This document shows, piece by piece, positions 10,681 to 19,217 of a DNA stretch of 64,000 nt. The stretch's first letter is position 1, and each line of letters opens with the position of its first letter. This stretch comes from Chromatiales bacterium (GTDB lineage: Bacteria; Pseudomonadota; Gammaproteobacteria; Thiohalomonadales; Thiohalomonadaceae). A model generated the notes under the pieces. That model searched no databases. It saw nothing but the letters and a program-made list of their open reading frames with translations, and had not been told where the DNA came from. A program made the position numbers and the translations under genes. Location of the stretch: positions 33,837 through 97,836 of the forward strand of contig QKFD01000024.1 of the NCBI GenBank assembly GCA_003251535.1, in the 5' to 3' direction.

Positions 10681-10714
10681 AAAAAAAAAAGCCCCTCCGA
10701 AGAGGGGCTTTTTT
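10681..10714. terminator. Bidirectional rho-independent terminator
   Basis: The stem GCCCCTC (10691-10697) pairs with GAGGGGC (10702-10708) around the loop CGAA. It is flanked by an A-run on the left and T6 on the right, so it works on both strands, ending the usp gene and the convergent qmo-hdr operon. Confidence 0.93.
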
Positions 10715-10749
10715 CTCAGTAATTCAGCTCCGTGGCTACGCCATGGGGC

Positions 10750-11655
10750 CTACTTACCGGCCAGTGCCTCTAGCTTGGTCGCCTTGATGATCTGTCCATC
10801 CAGGCCCGCCTCTTCCGCCGACTTGCCATAGGCAACGGCGATGAGCTGGGTGTAATAGACCACCGGGATGTTGAACTTGGTGCCAAACCGCTTGTTGATG
10901 TCGGTCTGGTAGGACTCCACGTTCATCTGGCAGAGCTGGCATGGGGTGACGATCATATCGGCACCGCCGTCATAGGCGGCCTCGATGATATCTCTCACCA
11001 GGGCCTGACCCTTCTCCGGCTCGGAGAACATCAGGGCGCCAGAGCAGCAGGCCACCTTCTTGGCGTAGCGATCCACCGCCTTGGCGCCAACCGCCTCCAC
11101 CATGTTGTCGAGATACTTCGGGTTCTCGAACGACTCGCCGGCGATGCCGAACGGACGGTTGGTTTGGCAGCCGACATAGCCGGCGATGGTGAGCCCCTCC
11201 AGCCCCTTCTTCTTGCCATTGGCGATGGTGTCGAGGCCGATATCCTCCACCAGCATCTCCACCATATGGCGGGTCTTAGGCATCTGCGCCGGTTCGACCT
11301 TGAGGCCGATCTCAGCCAGGGCGGCGTTGATCCCCTCGCGCACCCGCGGGTTGTGCTCCACCCGCTCCTCTGCCTCCTTGGTGGCAATCCAGCAGGCGGC
11401 ACAGGGGGCGATGATGTCGGCGTCGCCATGCTGCTGCTTGGAGAGGGCGATGTTGCGAGCGGAGAGGGAGAGCCGGGGGATCTCACCACCGCCAGCGTAG
11501 CCGATGGAGGCGCCGCAGCAGTTCCAGTCGTCGATCTCCTTCAGCGTGATGTCGAGGGCGTCGCACATCGCGTTGGCGGAACGCATAAAGTTGTCCGCGG
11601 AGGCCTTCTTCTGGGACGAACAGCCGGGATAGTAGGAATACTCTCTCTTGGCCAT
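10750..11655 (-). CDS. hdrB: HdrB-like heterodisulfide reductase subunit B
   Basis: A 301-residue soluble protein with two CCG domains: CNSC-type residues in YYPGCSS, WNCCGAS and PCAACW in the first half, and YVGCQTNRP, ACCSGA and PCQLCQMN in the second. In methanogen HdrB these cysteines ligate the non-cubane [4Fe-4S] clusters that handle disulfide or persulfide chemistry. The ATG at 11653-11655 has AAGGAG eight bases upstream; the frame to 11685 overlaps hdrC and is not used. It is the last gene of qmoA-qmoB-hdrC-hdrB. In Gram-positive sulfate reducers HdrBC stands in for the membrane QmoC; the same arrangement is seen here. Confidence 0.92.
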   Translation of the reverse strand: MAKREYSYYPGCSSQKKASADNFMRSANAMCDALDITLKEIDDWNCCGASIGYAGGGEIPRLSLSARNIALSKQQHGDADIIAPCAACWIATKEAEERVEHNPRVREGINAALAEIGLKVEPAQMPKTRHMVEMLVEDIGLDTIANGKKKGLEGLTIAGYVGCQTNRPFGIAGESFENPKYLDNMVEAVGAKAVDRYAKKVACCSGALMFSEPEKGQALVRDIIEAAYDGGADMIVTPCQLCQMNVESYQTDINKRFGTKFNIPVVYYTQLIAVAYGKSAEEAGLDGQIIKATKLEALAGK

Positions 11656-11668
11656 GGAAATGGGCTCC

Positions 11669-12301
11669 TTACTTGCCGGCGCCATAGTTGGCGATGTGCT
11701 GGTCTTCGACCTCTTGGGCCTTCTTCAGCATCCGGGCGATGCCGGACTTGTCCTTGCAGGTGTGGCCGCCGAAGAACTCCATCGGGTTCATGCGTTTGGT
11801 CTTCATCATCGCCATCCCGAGATCCTTCTGGGCCATGGCGTTCTTCACGCCCTGACCGAAGCCATCCTTGAATTGCAGCGCAAGACCAATCTTTAGCTCA
11901 TTGACCCGCCCATTGCTGGCAATGGAGTTCCAGAAGATCTGGCCGAAGGACTCGGTGGGCTGGCTCTTGGGCGCCAGGCCCAGCTTCTTCGAGTAACTGG
12001 CCAGCCCATGCATGATGTGGGTGATGGGCAGACCACGCGGACAACGGGCAATACAGTTGTAGCAGGAGGTGCAGAACCACATGGAGCTGGACTTCAGCAC
12101 CTCATCGCGCTTGTTGGCGCGAATCATCATGAAGATCTCCTGGGGCGGATGCTCCCAGTGGGGTCCGAGCGGGCAGGAGCCCGAGCAGACGCCGCACTGC
12201 ATACACATCTTTACCCAGTGCCCCTCCTCGACATTGGTCTCGACCTCTTTGAGGAAAGAGCTGCGGTATTTTTCGATCATCGCCTGGTTCATCTGGGTCA
12301 T
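11669..12301 (-). CDS. hdrC: HdrC-like iron-sulfur subunit
   Basis: A 210-residue protein with two [4Fe-4S] ferredoxin motifs near the N-terminus: CMQCGVCSGSCP (about residues 33-44) and CTSCYNCIARCP (about 77-88). A helical C-terminal half has no predicted membrane span. HdrC relays electrons between HdrA-type flavoproteins and HdrB. GGGAG precedes the ATG. Spacing to qmoB is 12 bases, and hdrB starts 13 bases downstream, so this is one operon. QmoC would be a fusion of this type of protein to a cytochrome b; no such membrane part is present. Confidence 0.92.
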   Translation of the reverse strand: MTQMNQAMIEKYRSSFLKEVETNVEEGHWVKMCMQCGVCSGSCPLGPHWEHPPQEIFMMIRANKRDEVLKSSSMWFCTSCYNCIARCPRGLPITHIMHGLASYSKKLGLAPKSQPTESFGQIFWNSIASNGRVNELKIGLALQFKDGFGQGVKNAMAQKDLGMAMMKTKRMNPMEFFGGHTCKDKSGIARMLKKAQEVEDQHIANYGAGK

Positions 12302-12313
12302 GGTCTCGCTCCC

Positions 12314-14566
12314 TTAGAACTTGAACGGGCTCATGCCGATTTGACCGATCAACTCTGCCATGTCGTTGATGATCTTCGGAATGCGCTCGATGTCGGTGAT
12401 GGAGACTTCGAAGGTCTGCACCCGCTCCTTCTCCAAGTTGAGCTGACTTAGGGTGTCGTCGATCTTGCTCATACGGTAGTGAGCCATCTCAGAACCCTTG
12501 ACGAAGTGGCACTGATAGTTGTCGCCCTTCTGGCAACCCATCAGCATCACACCGTCATAGCCGCTATTCAGGGCGTCGGTGATCCAGATGGTGTTGACTG
12601 AACCCAGGCAACGCACCGGGATAACACGCACATAGGCGCTGTACTCCTGGTGGGTCATACCGGCCATATCGAGCGCCGGATAGGCGTCGTTCTCGCAAGC
12701 CAACACCAGCAGGCGCGGCTTCTCGGAGAACTCGTCCGGCATATCCACTGCCTTGAGCTGCTGGCCGACCGTCTCCACCGAGTAGTTCTCGAAGGAGATG
12801 ACGCGCACCGGGCAGGCCCCCATGCAGGTACCGCAACGACGGCAGCGCGCCTCATTGAATAGAGGATAGCGCTTCTCATCCTCATTGATAGCGCCGAACG
12901 GACACTCCACGGTGCAGCGTTTGCACTGGGTACACCCTTCCATGCGGAACTTAGGGAAGGAGAGGTCACCGGAGCGCGGATGGGCAGCACGACCGAGGGC
13001 GGCGTTTTCACACGCCTGGATCGCCTTCAGGGCGGCGCCGGTGGCATCTTCCATCGCCTGGGCCATGTCCATAGGACGGCGCACCGGACCGGCGGTGTAG
13101 ACACCCGTACGACGGCTCTCATACGGGAAGCAGATGAAGTGGGAGTCGGTGAAGCCGTGCTTCAGGTGCGGCACGTCGGTGCCCTGGCGGTAGTCCAGGT
13201 TGAGCACCGAGGGGAAGCCCCCCTCCAGCTGCGCCTCCAGATCGGCGACACGAGCGGTGTCGTTCTGGCCGCGGGCAGACTCCAGATCCAGCATCAGGTA
13301 GGGATCCGGGCCGCTCATCGGCACCATGCCGGTGGCCAGTACCACCATATCGGCGTTATCGACCGCCTCTTCGTTGAGGATCAGGTCCTTGAAGCTGACC
13401 TTCACCTCACCGCCGGCCACCTCAACGGAGCTTACCTGGCCCTTGGAGAAGGTGACACCCGCCTCTTGCCCAGCGCGGTAGAAATCCTCACCGGTGGCAC
13501 CCGGGGTGCGCAGGTCGTCGAACAGCACGGTGGCATCGCCGCCGGCCGCCTTCACATACATCGCCTGCTTGATGGAGGTGGTGCAGCAGTGACCCGAGCA
13601 GTAGGGCAGGTGACCCGGCGCCTCAGAGCGCTGACCGGCGCACTGCACAAAGACCACATTGCCCACCTCTTTACCATCGGAGGGGCGCTTGATGGGGCCG
13701 CCGTTGGCGGCCTTGGCCAGCATCTCAAAACCGAGCTGATCTACCACATCCGGGCTCTTGCCCCCTCCCAGTTCAGGGAGTTTGTTGATGTCGTAGGGGA
13801 CAAAGCCGGTGGCCTGGACGATGGCACCCACTTCGGCCTCGCTGCTGCTACCGCTCTCGGTGGCCAGCTCGACCTTGAAGCGGCCAGGGGCGCCGGAGGT
13901 CTTGGCGACGGTGGTGTTGAGGTGGACCTTGATGCTGGGCAGGGACTCGATGGCGTGGACCATCTTCTCCACTTCAGGATCCACCGGACCCTGGCGGCCA
14001 TTCTTGGCGGGCACCCGCTTGTACATCTGCGCAGCGACACCACCGAGCTGGCCGGCCTTCTCCACCAGCACCACCTCATAGCCGGCCTTGGCCGCTTCCA
14101 GTGCGGCGGTCATGCCGGAGACGCCACCGCCCACCACCATGATGCGCCGCAGCAGCCCCTGCTCACCGGAGGACTCCGGCACCTTCAGGAACTTGGCCTC
14201 GGCACAGGCCATGCGGACGTAGTCCTCGGCCATCTCCTGGGTGGTCTCGCGGGCCTCGTCGGTATCCGGGCGGACCCAGATGACCCCCTCGCGCAGATTG
14301 GCGCGGGAGAGAGTAACCCCCTCGAAGCTGAAGGCCTCGGTCTTGGCGCGCCGCGAACAGCCGACGATCACCACTCGATTGACCCCCTCGCCGTCGATGT
14401 CCTGCTGGATCATCGCCACGCCGTCGGCGTTGCAGAGGAAGTCATGTTCGCGGCCGATGGCGGCCTTGCCATCGCGGGTGGCCACGCTCACCAGCGATTT
14501 GGTGTCGAGCCGCTCGGCGATGCCGCAGCCCTTACAGATGTAGGCACCGATCTTCATGTCAGCCAC
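12314..14566 (-). CDS. qmoB: QmoB, HdrA-like flavoprotein with MvhD domain
   Basis: A 750-residue protein. The N-terminal region carries CKGCG. An FAD-binding Rossmann motif VVGGGVSGMTAALEAA follows (about residues 140-165), and GCSRRAK lies before it. Two ferredoxin motifs, CTQCKRCTVECP and CRRCGTCMGACP, sit around 580-630. The C-terminal 130 residues form an MvhD/FlpD-type domain (RCLGSVN, GCQKGDNYQC). This is the QmoB architecture, the subunit thought to contact APS reductase and pass electrons onward. The GTG at 14566 is preferred to ATG 14557 because AGGAGGG sits about eight bases upstream of it; the gap to qmoA is three bases. Confidence 0.93.
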   Translation of the reverse strand: MADMKIGAYICKGCGIAERLDTKSLVSVATRDGKAAIGREHDFLCNADGVAMIQQDIDGEGVNRVVIVGCSRRAKTEAFSFEGVTLSRANLREGVIWVRPDTDEARETTQEMAEDYVRMACAEAKFLKVPESSGEQGLLRRIMVVGGGVSGMTAALEAAKAGYEVVLVEKAGQLGGVAAQMYKRVPAKNGRQGPVDPEVEKMVHAIESLPSIKVHLNTTVAKTSGAPGRFKVELATESGSSSEAEVGAIVQATGFVPYDINKLPELGGGKSPDVVDQLGFEMLAKAANGGPIKRPSDGKEVGNVVFVQCAGQRSEAPGHLPYCSGHCCTTSIKQAMYVKAAGGDATVLFDDLRTPGATGEDFYRAGQEAGVTFSKGQVSSVEVAGGEVKVSFKDLILNEEAVDNADMVVLATGMVPMSGPDPYLMLDLESARGQNDTARVADLEAQLEGGFPSVLNLDYRQGTDVPHLKHGFTDSHFICFPYESRRTGVYTAGPVRRPMDMAQAMEDATGAALKAIQACENAALGRAAHPRSGDLSFPKFRMEGCTQCKRCTVECPFGAINEDEKRYPLFNEARCRRCGTCMGACPVRVISFENYSVETVGQQLKAVDMPDEFSEKPRLLVLACENDAYPALDMAGMTHQEYSAYVRVIPVRCLGSVNTIWITDALNSGYDGVMLMGCQKGDNYQCHFVKGSEMAHYRMSKIDDTLSQLNLEKERVQTFEVSITDIERIPKIINDMAELIGQIGMSPFKF

Positions 14567-14569
14567 TGC

Positions 14570-15856
14570 TTAACCCTCCTGACCCGCAACCCGATTGATC
14601 ACCTGGATGGCACGCAGGGCGCTCGCGGTGGCGTTCTGCGCCGCCCGATTGACGTCCAAGGCATCCGAGGAGCAACCGGCGCCGTAGATGGCACCGTTGG
14701 CGGGGTCGAGTTCGATGAAATTGTGCTCGTTGATCTTGAACCCTTCCGGGAAGACACCGGCCGGCACGGTGGACTCCATGCCTACGGCCAGCACCACCAG
14801 GTCGTGCTCGTTGGCGTAGCGGTTGTAACCCTCGGTGTCCACGCCGTGGAGCACCAGGTTGCCATTGGCCTTGTTCTCGGCGATGTTGGCCACCTTGGAC
14901 TTGGTGAAGCTGACGTTGGCGTCTGCCTTCACCTTGCGGTGGAAGTCGTCGATGCGGTCGATGGCGCGGATGTCGATGTAGTAGACGGTGCTCTTGGCGG
15001 CATCGCCCAGGTTCTCGCGCACGTAGTTGGTCTGCTTGAGGGTGGCCATGCAGCAGATACGCGAGCAGTGCAGCAGGTGGTTGCGGTCACGGGAGCCGGC
15101 GCACTGGATGAAGGCGATGTTGCTCGGTGCCTGACCATCGGAGGGGCGGACAATCTTGCCGCCAGTGGGACCAAACGGGTCGAGCATCCGCTCGAACTCG
15201 ACGTTGGTGATGACGTTGGCGAAGCGATCGTAGCCGTAGGGCTGGATCTTCGCGGCGTCATAGGGGGTCCAACCGGTGGCCCAGATGATGGCACCCACCT
15301 TGAGATTGAGACTCTGCGCCTGCATGTCGAGATCCACGGCGCCGGCCTTGCAGGCCCCTTTAGCGGCCTCGGCGTCGGCCGTACCGATGATGCGCGGGTC
15401 GATCACATAGCGCTGCGGGTAGGCCATCATGCTGGGGAGATAGGCCCCCTTGCGCTGTTTCAGGCCGTAGTTGTGCTCGTCGTCAAACTCCGCGGCCACG
15501 GCCTTTTCGCAGTCGCCACAGGCGGTGCAGTTTTCGGTGACGTAGCGGGGGGAGAGGGCCACGGTGACGTCGTAGTCACCTTCCGAGCCGGTCACCTGGG
15601 TCACTTCGGCCAGGGTCAACAGTCGGATGTTCTTGTTGGCCTTCAGGCGGCGGTACTGAATTTCGAGACCGCACGTAGGGAAGCAGAGTTTGGGGAAGTA
15701 TTTATAGAGCTGGGCGACACGGCCGCCCACGGTGGGGCTTTTCTCCAGCAGGATCACTTGCTTCCCGCACTCGGCCGCCTCTAAAGCCGCCGTGAGGCCG
15801 CTGATGCCGCCACCCACGACCAGGATGGTCTGGTTGGTTGCGATTACCTCGGACAT
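14570..15856 (-). CDS. qmoA: QmoA, HdrA-like flavoprotein
   Basis: A 428-residue flavoprotein. An N-terminal FAD motif VVGGGISGLTAALEAA is followed by KLCFPTCGLEIQYRR and a cluster-type motif NCTACGDC (about residues 110-117). IQCAGSRD, HCSRICC and a C-terminal FAD-contact region (GAGCSSDALDV) complete the HdrA-like fold. QmoA with QmoB forms the cytoplasmic part of the quinone-interacting membrane-bound oxidoreductase that links APS reductase to the electron pool. GGAGG precedes the ATG. It is the first gene of the operon and divergent from cbbQ, with a shared 275-base regulatory region. Confidence 0.93.
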   Translation of the reverse strand: MSEVIATNQTILVVGGGISGLTAALEAAECGKQVILLEKSPTVGGRVAQLYKYFPKLCFPTCGLEIQYRRLKANKNIRLLTLAEVTQVTGSEGDYDVTVALSPRYVTENCTACGDCEKAVAAEFDDEHNYGLKQRKGAYLPSMMAYPQRYVIDPRIIGTADAEAAKGACKAGAVDLDMQAQSLNLKVGAIIWATGWTPYDAAKIQPYGYDRFANVITNVEFERMLDPFGPTGGKIVRPSDGQAPSNIAFIQCAGSRDRNHLLHCSRICCMATLKQTNYVRENLGDAAKSTVYYIDIRAIDRIDDFHRKVKADANVSFTKSKVANIAENKANGNLVLHGVDTEGYNRYANEHDLVVLAVGMESTVPAGVFPEGFKINEHNFIELDPANGAIYGAGCSSDALDVNRAAQNATASALRAIQVINRVAGQEG

Positions 15857-16131
15857 CGAATTTCCTCCGCAGAAGGATGAACGCTGTTTCTCCCCGCGGA
15901 ATCCCTGACTTTTTCCATAAGGATCCTATGGATGCAGGTGCGCGAGACGAAAAGATTGAAAACGATACTCGTCCGGCCCTTGAATGCCTATATCAAGAGC
16001 ATCGAATTTTCCAATAAGCTGATAGATTGTATGTATTTGTGCCGCCGCTTCCTTGCGGGTTGCCAGCAGGCCGCCAATTACTTAATTTTCCTCTCGGGAA
16101 TTGCCCCGTCAGCCCCCCAAGGATCCATGCA
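15857..16131. promoter_or_regulatory. Divergent regulatory region qmoA / cbbQ
   Basis: These 275 bases are clearly more AT-rich than their neighbours and must carry the promoters of both operons. An imperfect palindrome, TCCATA-AGGATCCT-ATGGA (15914-15932), lies about 60 bases upstream of qmoA. AAGGA at 16119-16123 is the ribosome binding site for the GTG start of cbbQ. I cannot assign -10/-35 boxes with confidence. Confidence 0.55.
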
Positions 16132-16944
16132 GTGAGTGCGCACGTCTCTAGGCCGGAAGAGTTTTTTATCACCACCGAGCCCTACTACCAGCCGGTGGCC
16201 GACGAGGTGGCCCTCTTTGAGGCGGCCTATCATAACCAGTTGCCCCTCCTGCTCAAAGGGCCGACCGGCTGCGGCAAGACCCGCTTCATGGAGTACATGG
16301 CCTGGCGGCTACAGCGTCCGCTCATCACCGTCTCCTGCCACGATGACCTCACCGCCTCCGATCTAGTGGGGCGTTACCTCATCTCCGGCGGGGAGACCGT
16401 CTGGGTGGATGGCCCCCTGGCGCGGGCCGTGCGGGCCGGCGCCATCTGCTATCTGGACGAGGTGGTGGAGGCGCGCAAGGACACCACCGTGGTGATCCAC
16501 CCCCTGGCGGATGACCGCCGCATCCTGCCTCTGGAGAAGCGGGGCGAGCAGCTGGCGGCCGGCCCGGAGTTCTGCCTCACTATCTCCTATAACCCGGGCT
16601 ATCAGAGCGTCTTAAAGTCACTCAAACCCTCCACCCGCCAGCGCTTTGTGGCGCTGGAGTTCGACTACCCCGAACCGGAGCTGGAGGCGCGCATCATCGT
16701 CCACGAGTCGGGGCTGACAGCGGAGTTGGCGCGCCAACTGGTGAAGTTCGCCGGCATGACCCGCAACCTCAAGGGCAACGGCCTGGAGGAGGGCGCCAGC
16801 ACCCGGCTGCTGGTCCATGGCGCCAAACTGATGGCCGCCGGGATCCCGGCGGTGGGTGCCTGTCGCGCCGCCATCGCCCAATCCCTCACCGACGATCCAG
16901 AGATGCTGGCGGCCATCGACGAACTCTCCTCCTCGCTCTTCTGA
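16132..16944 (+). CDS. cbbQ: CbbQ-type MoxR AAA+ ATPase
   Basis: A 270-residue AAA+ ATPase with Walker A GPTGCGKT (43-50), Walker B AICYLDE (104-110), and the sequences [12 protein letters not shown] and ISYNPGYQS typical of the CbbQ/NorQ/GvpN group. CbbQ hexamers with CbbO remodel inhibited RuBisCO. The GTG at 16132 is chosen because AAGGA lies eight bases upstream, and the resulting length equals known CbbQ proteins. It is followed after two bases by cbbO. No RuBisCO and no nor genes are in the window; the sequence reads more like CbbQ than NorQ, but the two families are close. Confidence 0.85.
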   Translation: MSAHVSRPEEFFITTEPYYQPVADEVALFEAAYHNQLPLLLKGPTGCGKTRFMEYMAWRLQRPLITVSCHDDLTASDLVGRYLISGGETVWVDGPLARAVRAGAICYLDEVVEARKDTTVVIHPLADDRRILPLEKRGEQLAAGPEFCLTISYNPGYQSVLKSLKPSTRQRFVALEFDYPEPELEARIIVHESGLTAELARQLVKFAGMTRNLKGNGLEEGASTRLLVHGAKLMAAGIPAVGACRAAIAQSLTDDPEMLAAIDELSSSLF

Positions 16945-16946
16945 CC

Positions 16947-19052
16947 GTGGCCACTCCCCCACTCACCCAGCCCCAGCTGGAGGCGATCCTCGACCAGGCG
17001 CTGGATGTGGAGCTGTCGTTCCGCAACACCGAGGGACCGGCCCAGCGACTCGCCCGACTACCGCGGACTGAGCAGGAGCTGGTGCTGGAGCTGGTACGCC
17101 GCCTCGCCTCTACCCATGTGGAGTTGGGTTACCAGATCGCCGAGCAGGCGCCACAGGCGCTCGCCGCCATGGATGAGCGCGGCCTCACCTCCTGGGCACT
17201 ACACGCCGCCGATGTCTACGACCGGGTGGGGCTACGCCCGGCGCTGCTGGCCATCCGTGAGGTGGAGCGGTTCCTGCGCGAGGGGGCAGAGCGGGCCGCT
17301 GGCGTGGTGCTGGAGGAGGAGGGGCGGGTACTACTACCGTTCCTTAACGGGCTGGAGGGGCGGCGCCTCCAGATCGAGCAGGGGGAGGAGCCGTGGACCG
17401 ATACCGAGGTGCTCTACCTCCCGGCAGTGGTGGCCCACCTGCCGAGTCGGGAGGAGAACTTCCTTATATATAAGGTGATGGTGACCCAACTCTGGGCCCA
17501 GGTGCGGTACGGCACCTTCCGCGCCGCGCTGCCAACCGCCTTGGCAGCCAGCCCGACACCGGAGCGGCTGCTAGGGCTGTTCCAGGCCTGTGAGGAGACG
17601 CGCCTCGGCGCCCGCCTCGCCCGCGAACTACCAGGGCTACAACGCGATCTCACCCACCTCCGCCAACGCCTGGCAGTGGCCCCGCCCAGTGCCGCCTGGC
17701 AGACCTTTACCGCCCCGCTACAGCAGGCCGATGCCAGCGCGGAGGATTCGCTACTGCTGGCCTGTAGCGCCGCCCTCCACCTCGTCCCTCCAGCGCCTGC
17801 GGTGTGGTGCGGCCGGCTCCAGTTTGATGCCGCCCGTGATCGGATGGCGGCGCGCGTAGAGCGGGAGAAGGCGCTCTTTCGCCTCCACCTGGCCAACCTG
17901 CTGGAAGAGATGCGCCAGAAGGGGGCCCTGCTGGAGCATGAGCCCCGTTTCACCACCCGCCAGCGCGATGACACCCCCGAGTCACTGGAGCTGATCCTCG
18001 ATGAGATCGCGGTGCCCCTCCCCGCTGGGGTGCGCCGTCTGGCCAGCTCTATCTTGCTGGACCTCTCCGCCATCCCACCGGACTACCTAGTACCCGCCGG
18101 CCCCGGCGAGTACGACCCCAAGCTCTACCGTGAGGAGCAGCCCGATCTCGATAACCTCTGGGAGGGGACCTACCACGAGATCGGCGCCCATCTTTATGAC
18201 GAGTGGGACTACCAGCGCCGCCACTACCGCAAACGCTGGTGCGCGGTGCGCGAACGCACCCTCAATCCGGTACACAACGATTTTGTGGCGCTGACCCTCG
18301 CCCGCCATGGCCCCTTGATCCGCCAGCTGCGGCGCACCTTTGAGGGGCTGCGGGGCGAGGACAAGGTGCTCAAACGCCAGGCGGAGGGGGAGGAGATCGA
18401 CTTCGACGCCCTGGTGGAGTCACTGGCCGACCACCACGACGGCCGCGAACTCTCTGACCGCCTCTACGCCCATCGCCAGCGGCTTGAGCGCAATATTGCC
18501 GTCGCCTTCCTGGTCGATATGAGCGGCTCCACCCGCGGCTGGATCAACGATGCCGAGCGCGAGGCGCTGCTGCTGCTGTGCGAGGCGTTGGAGTCACTGG
18601 GAGACCGCTACGCCGTCTACGGCTTCTCAGGACAGACCCGCAAACGCTGCGAGATCTACCCGGTCAAGCGGTTCGATGAGCCCTATGACGCAGCGGTGCA
18701 GGGACGGATCAGCGCCATTGCCCCCCAGGACTACACCCGCATGGGCTTTGCCATCCGCCATATGATCCAACTGCTGCGCCAACAGGAGGTGCGCACCCGC
18801 CTGCTGGTGACCCTCTCCGACGGCAAGCCCGATGACTACAGCGACTACCGCGGTGAATACGGCATTGAAGACACCCGCCAGGCACTGATTGAGGCCAAGC
18901 GGGCCGGGATCCACCCCTTCTGCATCACCCTGGACCGAGAGGGATCGGAGTACCTCTCCCACATGTATGGCGCGGTCAACTGGGTACTGGTGGATGAGGT
19001 GCGCAAACTACCGCTCAAGGTGGCCGATATCTACCGCCGGCTGACCACTTGA
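16947..19052 (+). CDS. cbbO: CbbO-type VWA-domain RuBisCO activase partner
   Basis: A 701-residue protein with a long helical N-terminal region and a C-terminal von Willebrand A domain starting near residue 518. The MIDAS motif DMSGS is at 524-528, the conserved Thr is in DYTRMG, and the acid is in LSDGKPDD. CbbO binds RuBisCO through its VWA domain and acts as the adaptor for the CbbQ ATPase. The start is GTG, two bases after the cbbQ stop (translational coupling). NorD has the same layout; its pairing with a CbbQ-length ATPase in a sulfur-oxidiser favours CbbO. Confidence 0.85.
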   Translation: MATPPLTQPQLEAILDQALDVELSFRNTEGPAQRLARLPRTEQELVLELVRRLASTHVELGYQIAEQAPQALAAMDERGLTSWALHAADVYDRVGLRPALLAIREVERFLREGAERAAGVVLEEEGRVLLPFLNGLEGRRLQIEQGEEPWTDTEVLYLPAVVAHLPSREENFLIYKVMVTQLWAQVRYGTFRAALPTALAASPTPERLLGLFQACEETRLGARLARELPGLQRDLTHLRQRLAVAPPSAAWQTFTAPLQQADASAEDSLLLACSAALHLVPPAPAVWCGRLQFDAARDRMAARVEREKALFRLHLANLLEEMRQKGALLEHEPRFTTRQRDDTPESLELILDEIAVPLPAGVRRLASSILLDLSAIPPDYLVPAGPGEYDPKLYREEQPDLDNLWEGTYHEIGAHLYDEWDYQRRHYRKRWCAVRERTLNPVHNDFVALTLARHGPLIRQLRRTFEGLRGEDKVLKRQAEGEEIDFDALVESLADHHDGRELSDRLYAHRQRLERNIAVAFLVDMSGSTRGWINDAEREALLLLCEALESLGDRYAVYGFSGQTRKRCEIYPVKRFDEPYDAAVQGRISAIAPQDYTRMGFAIRHMIQLLRQQEVRTRLLVTLSDGKPDDYSDYRGEYGIEDTRQALIEAKRAGIHPFCITLDREGSEYLSHMYGAVNWVLVDEVRKLPLKVADIYRRLTT

Positions 19053-19217
19053 AGTGGCGGCCGCAACAGCGGGTCTGCCGCCGTTATCCAAGCGCTGCGC
19101 TAGGGTGATCCGCAGATACCACCCCATGTTGGATCCATTGGAACCCAAGGCGCTCTATGGAACGCGCCATGGCGCCCGATCAAACAGCGGTAGTAGATCC
19201 AGGTTAACCTTGGCTCC

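Noticed and set aside
12980..15784. 934-residue plus-strand open frame antisense to qmoB and qmoA
   Set aside because: It mirrors two well-supported genes, has a His/Gly/Leu-rich composition typical of the antisense of GC-rich genes, and no recognisable domain.
16132..19052. Reading the AAA/VWA pair as norQ/norD
   Set aside because: Sizes and motifs fit CbbQ/CbbO better and no nitric oxide reductase genes are near; the possibility is kept in the entries.
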